DNA from: Auanema rhodensis
Taxonomy: Eukaryota; Nematoda; Chromadorea; Rhabditida; Rhabditidae
Assembly (NCBI GenBank): GCA_964057225.1
Contig: OZ059894.1
Span: 10,984,131 to 11,048,130, forward strand
Direction: 5' to 3'
DNA length: 64,000 nucleotides
Positions 1-8,282 of this stretch are shown here, one piece after another (position 1 is the first letter of the stretch; every line of letters begins with the position of its first letter). The notes beneath the pieces are model-generated. The model made no database searches. It was not told the DNA's origin and was given only the letters and a program-made list of their open reading frames with translations. Position numbers and translations under genes: made by a program.

Positions 1-2
1 TC

Positions 3-3000
3 CTTCTCAAAACAAACCCCATAGTTAAAAAACTGATCAACAAAATACACAAAGATAATAATCATCAAGGCAAAAATTTCACGCTTATTCAACTCAGACA
101 AAAGTTCTATATACCAAAAATAACCGGAGTCATTAAGCAAACATTGAAAAACTGTGTGACATGTAAAAGATTTCAATCACATCCTTATGAATTACCAGAT
201 ATGCCATCGCTACCAAAAGACAGAGCAATTCTTACAAGAGCATTCTTTTCAACAGGGTGTGATCTTATGGGCCCCTTCACCCTTCGAAATGGGTCTAAAG
301 TCCATATTTGTCTGTTTACATGCATGACAACTAGAGCGGTTCACTTAGAGGTAGTCACCAATCAATCCACAGTTGCCTTTATGAATGCATTTAATAGATT
401 TATTTCACGCAGAGGTACTCCAGAAATTATGCGCAGTGACTGCGCAGGAAACTTTATTCTGAGCTCAAAAATATTAGAAACCCTTGAAAAAACCTCGGAT
501 TACAATGAAAGTAGCATACTAAACACATTAGCTCAAAGAAAAATTAAATGGATATACAGCACTCCGCTATCTCCTTGGAAAGGAGGTTGTTGGGAACGCT
601 TAGTAGGTGTCACCAAATCATCCCTCAAAAAATGCTTCGTTCCTAGTCAAATGTCACTAGATGATTTACACACAGCTATTGTAAAAATAGAAGCCATAAT
701 TAATACACGCCCACTCACTCATCCACACCCAGATAATTTAGATGCTTTACCCATAAGACCAATTGATTTTTTAACATCAGCAATAAAGTTTTCATTACCA
801 GAAAACAATGATAACACTCATATATTCGATATTCACAGCGATATCCAAACGATTCAATCGACAGAACAAGCGCTCGAAGCTCTTCAGTTATCAGAAGACT
901 CAGCGTCTAAATTCTGGACACGTTTCCAGGAGGAGTATCTAACTAGTTTAAAAGACATTTTCAAACATAAAAACAAGAGAAAAAATCACACAAATCTCTT
1001 TCCTCACAAGGATGAATTAGTAATAATACAAAACGACATGTCGCCACGAGGAACATGGAAACTAGGTCGCATTATTGAAACAATTACTAGTTCAGATGGC
1101 AACATACGTTCAGCAAAAGTTGCAACAAGCAACGGAAACATAATTACTCGATCCATCAATCAGCTCTATCCACTAGAGATAAGATGCAACACTAGCAACA
1201 ACAAAATCATAGAAGACAACTCACACATAGTCCAAGAAAATAATAGCTCAACAGATAGAATAGCACATACTGATACCGTATTAGACAACATACACTCCGA
1301 TCATCATATAGAACATACAGATGAAACAATACATGAGAACAATAACATAAATGATAGCAACCATAATTACGATATTGCATATGAATCAGACAACTCTCAA
1401 CATGATAATACATACACTCCAGAAACAGAGAATAATGAGGATGCAACAAACGATCGACCTCAAAATAAAACAAAACTATCATCAGTGAAAACAGCAAAAT
1501 ATACAGAACAAGATGAGGTCACTGAGAAGGAAAATATAAAAGCCTTCCCACTAAAAATGTCCTATGCCACACACCAAAGAAAAAATAAAATAAACCCAAA
1601 AATAGCAGCTGACATAATGAAAGCCCTTTCATTACCGATTATAATTACTTCGACATATGCCGAAGAAATCAATAGTTGCAAGGACTCTAACATGTTCACC
1701 ACAAAACTTATAGCGAATCCTCATTGCTCCCCAGAAATGGCAACATGGACAGTGATAATAACCATTATGGCAGTTACCCTCATAGTCTCTTGTCTATGCC
1801 GCATGGGCTACAGCCAATATAGATATAAGACATGGTCCAAAAACACTCAAACCATGCTCAACATCATGAAATTAAAACATAAAACAATCTCCGAACAAGA
1901 AGATCATGAAACTGATCAAAAAATAACAGAAGACCACAATGATACGTTGCAATTAAAACAAACGAACACACAAGACGCTAATATTGTGGATCATGAAACC
2001 TTTCAAAAGCATATTTACCCTATTTTAAACCATACGAGAAAGCCACCAAAATTCTCTCTCTTTACTAGAGGGTCGCAAACATCTTTACCATCGTTACTGG
2101 CAATCATCTTGGCTTTATGTATTGGAAGCTGCAGTTCATGTTCCGATGTTCATGTTCAACACTTCGTTAACATACGATGCGATGACAACTTAGCTTGTTA
2201 TCACGAATACAGTCAAGATATCATATTTTCTCCCGGAACAAAACAATTATGCATTACCATAACGCATTCTAATCATGAAATTGGTCAATTTAAAATAACT
2301 AAACTATATACTGAACATGTCTGCCAAAAGAATACTAGATACTTCACTAGACAGACAACCGTCAACATATTGAGCATATTACGATGCCGTCACCGGGGCT
2401 CGTGTGACGGAACATGTGAAACTAACTCGCTCCATAATAAAATCGAGGAACTACAACCATATACGTTCCCTTCACAATCAGGTTGCTTCACATCGTCAGC
2501 GAGATTTTACACATGTCCTATGATTTGGACAGATCCTTGTCTTTTCTACAAAATAGAGCATATACCCGTCACTGAGGAAGTATACGAAGTCTATACTTGT
2601 GATAGTTGGTCCACCCAAACCGTATTTAATATAGAAACAACATTACTCCAGCAGAAAAATAATTACAATATCACTCTACAACCTTACACGAAAAATCGTG
2701 AACAACTTTTCAATATAACAACGTTATCACAATCACAACCTCCTCCAGAAATGTACACAAAATTATTTTTTTCCTCCAAAGAAAACACGTACATTACGGA
2801 TATACACACAAAGGGAATAATTCAATGTGCAACAGAGGAAGCCGCATTAAAACATTTTAATAACTGTACAGTATCCTCATTCTGCCCTTGCACATTCAAT
2901 AGATTTGATGAAATAAAATGTAGGTGTGATACCCCTACTTTTGAAAAAATGTCCAATACATCAGACATAAAATCTCCTAACCAAAACTTTAAAACTAAAG

Positions 3001-3629
3001 ATAACACGTTATCATTCTCTACGAATTTAGACGAAAATTTAGTTACGGTCGATTCATCCCTATTCTTAAACTCAGTGATTTTCTCCAACAATTTGCCTTG
3101 CGCACCTGCCCTGACAAAACTATCAGGTTGCTACTCCTGCGGGCAGGGTGCATTCGCAGAATTCCAATGCCTTACGGCAGAAGAAACATGGATTTCTATC
3201 GAATGTCAAAAAGAAGTATTCATGATAAAATGCTCTCCAAAAGTAGCAATCACAAAAGTAACAATGAAAAGAGAAAATTCTCAGATTGATGAATTATGCT
3301 ATACCACATGCGACAATAAAAAAATTAAGATCATTATTAAAGGAATATTACATCACATAGCAAGCATAGATAAAATAAACGAAAGTGACTCAAGTAAGGG
3401 TACAGAATCCAAATCCATTGACTTCGCTCCAATCTTCAAGTTAATTTTATCAAAGTTGGGAATCATATTGATAGGCGTTGCAATAACCGCCACCATAGGA
3501 TATGTGGCATGTACACCCATCATGTACTGTGTAGTTTTGAATACAGTCTTAACCACACAATGGATAGCTACCAGGATATTCACACTGTGGATAAAATCAA
3601 AAGCCTTATTTCGGGATCAAAGATTTTAA
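3..3629 (+). CDS. BEL/Pao pol C-terminus (integrase) fused in frame to envelope-like glycoprotein, 5' partial
   Basis: The frame is open from base 3 to the TAA at 3627-3629. A TTG at 144 is not a real start, because upstream codons encode the HHCC zinc-binding region of integrase (two His about 30-70, CxxC at 153-164). Counting from 144, the integrase core has D40 (CDLMGP), D99 (SDCAGNF) and E151 (SPWKGGCWE), a complete DDE set. Residues about 255-345 resemble the DUF5641 domain that follows Pao integrases. An Asn/Asp/His-rich linker (about 350-490) leads to a hydrophobic helix (about 538-556), a second hydrophobic leader (about 655-672), a Cys-rich region with many NxS/T sites, and a C-terminal membrane segment (about 1098-1130). 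The latter part is envelope-like. Nematode Cer7-type BEL elements are known to carry phlebovirus-like envelopes; homology here was not tested. No stop separates pol from env, so processing of a polyprotein or splicing is inferred. Confidence 0.85.
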   Translation, partial: LLKTNPIVKKLINKIHKDNNHQGKNFTLIQLRQKFYIPKITGVIKQTLKNCVTCKRFQSHPYELPDMPSLPKDRAILTRAFFSTGCDLMGPFTLRNGSKVHICLFTCMTTRAVHLEVVTNQSTVAFMNAFNRFISRRGTPEIMRSDCAGNFILSSKILETLEKTSDYNESSILNTLAQRKIKWIYSTPLSPWKGGCWERLVGVTKSSLKKCFVPSQMSLDDLHTAIVKIEAIINTRPLTHPHPDNLDALPIRPIDFLTSAIKFSLPENNDNTHIFDIHSDIQTIQSTEQALEALQLSEDSASKFWTRFQEEYLTSLKDIFKHKNKRKNHTNLFPHKDELVIIQNDMSPRGTWKLGRIIETITSSDGNIRSAKVATSNGNIITRSINQLYPLEIRCNTSNNKIIEDNSHIVQENNSSTDRIAHTDTVLDNIHSDHHIEHTDETIHENNNINDSNHNYDIAYESDNSQHDNTYTPETENNEDATNDRPQNKTKLSSVKTAKYTEQDEVTEKENIKAFPLKMSYATHQRKNKINPKIAADIMKALSLPIIITSTYAEEINSCKDSNMFTTKLIANPHCSPEMATWTVIITIMAVTLIVSCLCRMGYSQYRYKTWSKNTQTMLNIMKLKHKTISEQEDHETDQKITEDHNDTLQLKQTNTQDANIVDHETFQKHIYPILNHTRKPPKFSLFTRGSQTSLPSLLAIILALCIGSCSSCSDVHVQHFVNIRCDDNLACYHEYSQDIIFSPGTKQLCITITHSNHEIGQFKITKLYTEHVCQKNTRYFTRQTTVNILSILRCRHRGSCDGTCETNSLHNKIEELQPYTFPSQSGCFTSSARFYTCPMIWTDPCLFYKIEHIPVTEEVYEVYTCDSWSTQTVFNIETTLLQQKNNYNITLQPYTKNREQLFNITTLSQSQPPPEMYTKLFFSSKENTYITDIHTKGIIQCATEEAALKHFNNCTVSSFCPCTFNRFDEIKCRCDTPTFEKMSNTSDIKSPNQNFKTKDNTLSFSTNLDENLVTVDSSLFLNSVIFSNNLPCAPALTKLSGCYSCGQGAFAEFQCLTAEETWISIECQKEVFMIKCSPKVAITKVTMKRENSQIDELCYTTCDNKKIKIIIKGILHHIASIDKINESDSSKGTESKSIDFAPIFKLILSKLGIILIGVAITATIGYVACTPIMYCVVLNTVLTTQWIATRIFTLWIKSKALFRDQRF

Positions 3630-3690
3630 AAGCATAAGAGAAGAATTTCTTGTGGAGATAAAATTTAAAATTAAAAATTGAAATAATAAT

Positions 3691-3710
3691 GAAACAAAAG
3701 AAAAAGAAAG
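3691..3710 (+). other. Candidate polypurine tract of the BEL element
   Basis: Nineteen of the 20 bases here are purines, 60-80 bp after the env stop. It is followed by CATTA and then a TG (3715) that could open the 3' LTR. Such tracts prime plus-strand synthesis in LTR retroelements. The assignment rests on position and composition only. Confidence 0.4.
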
Positions 3711-3925
3711 CATTATGTACGAATATAACCATTGTAATAAAACAATATCATTGTTTTTCTTTCTTTTCAATTTATGGTAGTATCAAGTTTCTTTTATCAG
3801 TTACATAACACATAACCTTTTGTACAGGCTCTAAAATTCATTGTATCTGTAACAAGATAACCTAAACACACCATTGTACAATAAACTAATAGATGTTAAT
3901 CAGCGTTTAAAGTCCAGATGTAAAC

Positions 3926-4432
3926 ATGTATATAAGGATGCAGCTCATGTTTCTCCTATATTCCATGAAAATGGAAGATATTGTCTCGAATATAATTGAG
4001 AATGCTTCCTTTGAGGAAGAGCTCAAAAAATATTCCCATCTACCTAACACTGCTGCCAATCTGAGGCAACTAATTGTGCTTGAAAAGAGGCTCTACGAGC
4101 ACCTAGCTAGCGCGGTGAACCATCTATCCGAACGACTGGACAATATTCAACATTCGTTAAATCTGAAACTAGACAATTTGACCATTCAGACTGCTCCTAA
4201 AGCTTCATGTGTATTCTGCAATAAACCGACAGCTGATGGGCACCGTACTGCGGCCTGTCCGATTTATCCTTCCTCACCGGAACGCACTCTCCGTCTTCAT
4301 GAACTGGGGTTATGCATCAGATGTTTGAATCAAAAACATCCAGCGATTTGCGAGGTATCCTGCTATAGATGTAAGGCGGATACGCATCATGGAGTGGTTT
4401 GTGGTGATATAAAACGTAAAAGACCTTTGTAG
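3926..4432 (+). CDS. Short gag-like zinc-knuckle protein downstream of env
   Basis: The 168-codon ORF ends in TAG. Its N-terminal half (about residues 16-85) is charged, helical and probably coiled coil. The C-terminal half (about 95-160) has closely spaced Cys/His motifs: CVFC..., H...C, LCIRCL..H...C and CYRC...HH..VC. This resembles the knuckle region at the C-terminus of BEL/Pao Gag proteins, without a capsid domain. The first ATG overlaps a TATA-like box; if that box drives transcription, the ATG at 3971 (MEDIV...) is the more likely start. A gag-type ORF 3' of env is not the usual gene order, so this may be an accessory nucleocapsid-like ORF, a gag remnant from recombination, or part of an LTR. 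It is intact, with no internal stop. Confidence 0.6.
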   Translation: MYIRMQLMFLLYSMKMEDIVSNIIENASFEEELKKYSHLPNTAANLRQLIVLEKRLYEHLASAVNHLSERLDNIQHSLNLKLDNLTIQTAPKASCVFCNKPTADGHRTAACPIYPSSPERTLRLHELGLCIRCLNQKHPAICEVSCYRCKADTHHGVVCGDIKRKRPL

Positions 4433-4528
4433 GCCTTCTTCTCATTCCCGCATTGCCGGGAGTGTCGCGATAAGCGAGTGAGTTTGTATAATTTTTTATC
4501 TTCAACAATTGTTTTATTTGTTTCTCCT

Positions 4529-4529
<1 letters not shown>

Positions 4530-4592
<63 letters not shown>
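4530..4592. repeat. (CT)n microsatellite
   Basis: An almost pure CT/TCTC run of about 60 bp with one interruption near 4567. It sits inside an intron-like stretch (GTGAGT at 4478, TTTCAG ending 4680), where it would act as an extended polypyrimidine tract. Confidence 0.9.
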
Positions 4593-4770
4593 CTTTCTTC
4601 TTTCTTCTAACTTCCTAAGTAATTTTTATCCATACCACATGTTGTGTTATACATGTGGCATGACTAACTCTTTGTTTCAGGCTGACGACCGCCCACGAGA
4701 AGAGATCAGTCTTACATTTTCAACGTTCGCAGTCAGTGATTTTATTCCGTGCTTGTCTTGTTAATTCATC

Positions 4771-4776
4771 AATAAA
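4771..4776 (+). promoter_or_regulatory. Polyadenylation signal AATAAA in LTR
   Basis: AATAAA about 70 bp before the right end of the BEL element, the position expected for the R/U5 polyadenylation signal. Functional use is inferred. Confidence 0.5.
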
Positions 4777-4868
4777 CCCTTTTCTACATATTCGCTTTGT
4801 GTTTTACTTCCAACCATACTATACACTTGTGGTATATAGCCACACTATTTTTTCTTCATATGTACGTA

Positions 4869-5270
4869 CAACAAGATTTAGAGTGATATAACTGATAATG
4901 AAGAATATGACATTGCTTACGACCATACCACGTTGAAAGTACGCCATCCCGTCCGATCTGGCAAGTCAAGCAACGTTGGGCCCGGTTAGTACTTGGATCG
5001 GAGACGGCTTGGGAATCCCGGGTGTCGTAAGCTTTTATATTTTATTTGAAATTTTTTGAAGAAATAAAAAAGCTTTGATAACTAAAAAAAAGTTGTTGTT
5101 AATCGAATGTTTGCTCTAATAACACGACAGAGGTAGTCTTAGATACTGTAAATAACTCGAACACTGTAAAGTTTGGGCATTTCATTTGTTACTGTTCCTG
5201 TTGTTTTCTTTGTGGTCCTAACTATTAACAACAAGATTTAGAGTGATATAACTGATAATGAAGAATATAA
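4869..5270. repeat. Inverted fragment of the array unit at the left edge
   Basis: This stretch is the reverse complement of the unit segment running from upstream of 5S-b back to upstream of 5S-a (compare 7737-8125), so its single 5S gene points right. It follows a 24-bp forward fragment (4845-4868) and ends where sequence switches back to forward orientation near 5271. Both parent sequences have ACGACCA close to that switch, which suggests a microhomology-mediated join. Confidence 0.9.
4915..5034 (+). rRNA. 5S: 5S ribosomal RNA (only plus-strand copy)
   Basis: A full 120-nt gene from GCTTACGACC to TCGTAAGCTT, whose ends pair as helix I. It contains the Pol III internal control region: a box A-like AGTCAAGCAACGTTG (about nt 50-64) and a box C-like TCGGAGACGGCTTGGGAAT (about nt 84-102). 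A T4 run at the 3' end can terminate Pol III. It closely resembles Caenorhabditis 5S. The body has the array consensus GGGCCCGG at nt 64-71. The upstream flank (GACATT) is of the b type, so it derives from a 5S-b copy that has been inverted. Confidence 0.97.
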
Positions 5271-5366
5271 CATTTAGATACGACCACAAAGAAAACAACA
5301 GGAACAGTAACAATAACAAAAAAAATTTTTTTTTCACCTATGTGTCTAAAGGTTAGCCATGTATCC

Positions 5367-5408
<42 letters not shown>

Positions 5409-5450
5409 ACAGTAAAAAGTCCAATCAAGAGAGAAATTTTTTCAACACAT
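5271..5450. repeat. Forward unit fragment with (TA)n tract at array edge
   Basis: Forward-oriented sequence matching the unit end: the AACAACAGGAACAGTAAC block, an A8T9 stretch, the CACCTATGTGTC block, a (TA)n tract at about 5369-5406, and the CAACAGTAAAAAGTCC block. It then departs from all other units after CACATAGTTGT. Confidence 0.9.
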
Positions 5451-5866
5451 AGTTGTATCGGTGCTCACACATGTTAAACACAAAAATAATAAAATTAAAT
5501 TGATTGGAAGAATTCTTTTTCAACTTTTTTTTCACATCTAACAATCACTGTTTTTGCTCATAACTTTTTTAATTCGCAATTCGTGATCATATATAACAAG
5601 TTTCCATCAATATTGATTCTTTTAAAATTTTTTTTTCATCAATTTTGTACTTACTTACTTCTCTGAAAAATGTTTTACCATGTATCCATTTGGATACATG
5701 TTACCAGTTAAAAGAACCATCATGTTGGAATCATCTCAAACTACGTTTTTATAGGTTTTCCAACATGCTGGACACAAATATTACATTTTTAGAGCAATTG
5801 GAACAATTCTTTTTTTTTAACATTCTTTAACATAAGGGTCCCCCCTACCTCCTTACTTACTTTTAT
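5451..5866. other. 416-bp segment unique to the edge unit
   Basis: In every other unit CACATAGTTGT is followed by a T run and AAATATCATTG; here about 416 bp lie between them. I see no gene. The segment ends in AACATTCTTTAACATAAGGGTCCCCC, which parallels a block further along the spacer (about 6428-6452), so it looks like an ancestral spacer part deleted from the amplified units rather than foreign DNA. It includes a short perfect palindrome at 5682-5704. Confidence 0.75.
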
Positions 5867-6986
5867 AAATATCATTGTTTTTCCTCATAACTCGGTTTAA
5901 ACTCGTTCTAACCCGTTGAAATACGTCTAGAAAGTCTTTATAACATGCATATGTATGATAGAACTTCATATTTATTGTAATAGAAAATTTTATTTTCAGA
6001 CGTCTTGGTTAACAATGATATGTTTTACCCCCTTATAATTTTTATCATAATGTTCCTTATACGGAACGCTCAATGAAACTTGCTTCCAGAAAAATTTCTT
6101 TCTATTTTTTCTTCATATGTACGTAGATACTATAGAGAACTATGATAGAAAACTTTAACATTCACGAAATCATCATTTCTCATTACGCTACGGAGGTTTA
6201 AAAAGCTGTGTTTTACCTTATAATAGACCGGAAAACCCTTGTGTTAAAACTGGACCGTTTTTACACATATAAAAATGTCCCGTATTCGGGACCCTAATGT
6301 AACTTTTGATTCCCTATATTTTTTTTCATGAAATTTACAATCTACTGTAGAAAGAAGAATTATTTTTATAAAAACTGTAAATTTTTGAAAAATGAAAACA
6401 AAACGAAAACAAAAACAACTTTTTTTTGAACATTTTCTCACACAAGGGTCCCCCCTTACCTACTTTTTTTCTCATTACTCGTTTCAACCTCATCCGATCA
6501 CTCTGCAAACATGTTTAATCGTTCTAACTTGTTGAAATACGTCTTAAAAGTCTAAACAACATGCATATGCATAATAGAAACCACCCGAATAGGCCCCCAC
6601 GCACTAAACGAGATATATACATTACCAGTATAGTAATAGAACACATATTGAAGATTAATTCGATAAGAACAATTTATTGACGTAGAGAATGTTTGTTCCG
6701 AAAAACTACAATATTAAACTATAAAAGTAACAAAAGCGTAGAGGCAGCAAAGACATGAATAAACATAAATGTAAATACAGAATTACCAGGTAGTACATAA
6801 GTATGACAAAAAATTATAAGAAAGCCATGAAAATAGAAGGTTTGTGAACAAATGAGAGGTACATCTTTGATCGTATAGTCATTTCTAAACCGTTCGTATG
6901 CTGCAGCATCGTCATAAGCGTCACTCAAGTTGAATTTCCATGTGTACTACACGATTTTCATTCTTATTGTTACATTCTTTCCCTGA
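5867..6986. other. AT-rich spacer of the unit, described once here
   Basis: About 1.1 kb without a convincing gene, repeated in all units. Contents: two diverged copies of a block (AAGGGTCCCCC...GTTGAAATACGTCT...ACATGCATATG) at about 5834-5964 and 6444-6583; a perfect hairpin GTCCCG-TATT-CGGGAC at 6276-6291; and a diverged partial copy of U2 at 6638-6673. Small ORFs of 65 and 69 codons occur on the minus strand here in every unit, but they have no recognisable domain and are repeated only because the DNA is repeated. Confidence 0.7.
6638..6673 (-). pseudogene. Fossil fragment of U2 snRNA (about nt 39-75) in the spacer
   Basis: About 33 of 37 positions match the U2 stem IIa region at 7101-7137. 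The match stops at the U2 position where the Utopia-like elements insert, and on the other side of that point lies TCAATAAA, which is also found just inside the 3' end of those elements. The fragment is present in each unit. It is probably a relic of an old retrotransposon insertion or of a partial U2 duplication. Confidence 0.6.
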
Positions 6987-7175
6987 GGGAATGGGCCGTT
7001 CCCGCCAGCAGTGCAAGAGCGGGTCGACCCGTGAGGTGGAGCTAGCAAGCCAGCATCTACCTCAAGTCTCAAAAATCGGTTAACCTTATTGTGAACCAAT
7101 GGAACACATATCGAAGGTTAATTCGATAAGAACGATTACTACACTTTGATCTTAGCCAAAAGGCCGAGAAGCGAT
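6987..7175 (-). ncRNA. U2: U2 snRNA, unit 1
   Basis: A 189-nt gene (human U2 is 188). The 5' end ATCGCTTCTCGGCC, the branch-site recognition sequence GTAGTA (nt 34-39), stem IIa (ATCGAA...TTCGAT, about nt 49-66), an Sm-like GATTTTTGAG (about nt 99-108) and 3' stem-loops ending CGGGAACGGCCCATTCCC are all present. U2 pairs with the intron branch site in the spliceosome. The exact 3' end is set by comparison with other U2 genes. No TATA is needed for snRNA genes; the proximal element about 60 bp upstream could not be identified with confidence. Confidence 0.95.
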
Positions 7176-7616
7176 ACAGCATAGCCATGAGTATCAAAGA
7201 CATCAAGCAAATGTATCGTACTTGTTACGAGTGCACTCTCTCAGTTGAATATAAAAGTGTGGTTTGACAATCTTGACTGTACAGGTCATAAATGGCTCAT
7301 ATAAACTGTGGATTTACTCAACTTTTGGACTTATTTTTTTCTTATTCGAAGCGCTGCACTTTTTTCTATTCTTTTTATTCAAATACTTGTATATAGTTTT
7401 ATATGTACGGTTGCAAAGTTTCCGAATATTTTATATATTTTTATACAATAATTAGGAGAAGGTTAATACAATGAAATCTCCCAACTTTACAGTGTTTGTA
7501 TTGCTTACAGTATCTAGAACAACCACTCTTGTAATATTAGAGCACATATCAATCAACAACTTTTTCTAGTTATCAAAGCTTTTTTATTTCTTCAAGATAT
7601 TTCAAATAAAATATAA

Positions 7617-7736
7617 AAGCTTACGACACCCGGGATTCCCAAGCCGTCTCCGATCCAAGTACTAACCGGGCCCAACGTTGCTTGACTTGCCAGATCGGAC
7701 GGGATGGCGTACTTTCAACGTGGTATGGTCGTAAGC
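7617..7736 (-). rRNA. 5S: 5S rRNA, unit 1 copy a
   Basis: 120 nt with consensus body (GGGCCCGG at nt 64-71). The upstream flank is AATATAACATT, which marks a-type copies. A T4 run follows at the 3' end. Confidence 0.97.
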
Positions 7737-7976
7737 AATGTTATATTCTTCATTATCAGTTATATCACTCTAAATCTTGTTGTTAATAGTTAGGACCACA
7801 AAGAAAACAACAGGAACAGTAACAAATGAAATGCCCAAACTTTACAGTGTTCGAGTTATTTACAGTATCTAAGACTACCTCTGTCGTGTTATTAGAGCAA
7901 ACATTCGATTAACAACAACTTTTTTTTAGTTATCAAAGCTTTTTTATTTCTTCAAAAAATTTCAAATAAAATATAA

Positions 7977-8096
7977 AAGCTTACGACACCCGGGATTCCC
8001 AAGCCGTCTCCGATCCAAGTACTAACCTGGCCCAACGTTGCTTGACTTGCCAGATCGGACGGGATGGCGTACTTTCAACGTGGTATGGTCGTAAGC
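7977..8096 (-). rRNA. 5S: 5S rRNA, unit 1 copy b
   Basis: 120 nt with the C69A variant (GGGCCAGG). The upstream flank is AATATGACATT, which marks b-type copies. Confidence 0.97.
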
Positions 8097-8238
8097 AATG
8101 TCATATTCTTCATTATCAGTTATATCACTCTAAATCTTGTTGTTAATAGATACGACCACAAAGAAAACAACAGGAACAGTAACAATAACAAAAAAAATTT
8201 TTTTTTCACCTATGTGTCTAAAGGTTAGCCATGTATCC

Positions 8239-8282
<44 letters not shown>

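Larger units (their letters stand above)
1..4844 (+). mobile_element. BEL/Pao-type LTR retrotransposon, 3' portion with env-like region
   Basis: Seen: an open frame from the left window edge with integrase zinc-binding and catalytic motifs, a domain typical of Pao-type pol ends, a cysteine-rich secreted or membrane segment, then non-coding DNA with a purine tract (3691-3710), a TATA-like box (about 3928), an AATAAA (4771-4776) and a terminal CA at 4843-4844. From 4845 the sequence matches the interior of the tandem-array unit (compare 6102-6125), so 4844 is taken as the right LTR end. Gag, protease, reverse transcriptase and the 5' LTR lie left of the window, so target-site duplication and LTR identity cannot be examined. 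The long uninterrupted frame suggests a recent insertion. The right end is well placed; the internal LTR boundary is uncertain. Confidence 0.8.
3715..4844 (+). repeat. Candidate 3' LTR (right end firm, left end tentative)
   Basis: Proposed as TG (3715) to CA (4844), about 1,130 bp. Within it are a TATA-like TATATAAGG at about 3929, a polyadenylation signal AATAAA at 4771, and an intron-like stretch 4478-4680 (GTGAGT donor, pyrimidine tract, TTTCAG). The right end is supported because unit sequence begins at once after it. The left end rests only on the purine tract and a TG, since the 5' LTR is outside the window. The stretch 3630-3925 has no gene that I can see. An odd point is that a zinc-knuckle ORF lies inside the proposed LTR. 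Confidence 0.35.

Noticed and set aside
3098..3289. Short plus-strand ORF inside the env-like region, and minus-strand ORFs at 1207, 2822 and 3353
   Set aside because: They are alternative-frame or antisense shadows within a long frame that has coherent domains.
4915..5034. Insect or other arthropod origin
   Set aside because: The 5S body (for example CATCCCGTCCGATCTGGCAAG and TCGGAGACGG) follows the nematode form, not the arthropod form, and the U2 3' domain also agrees better with nematodes.
6620..6815. Possible spliced-leader RNA (ATTACCAG followed by GTAGTACATAAG near 6782, and ATTACCAG near 6621)
   Set aside because: There is a splice-donor-like context, but no convincing Sm site or SL stem-loops downstream and no match to the SL1 exon. 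The nematode 5S-SL link makes it tempting, but support is too weak.
6244..7455. Small ORFs repeated in each unit (65, 69 and 63 codons, and a 70-76-codon one across the TA tract)
   Set aside because: They recur only because the DNA recurs. They have low-complexity composition, no recognisable domain and no consistent gene signals; the 63-codon frame lies upstream of U2, and the 72-codon frame includes the TA microsatellite and starts at a non-ATG codon.
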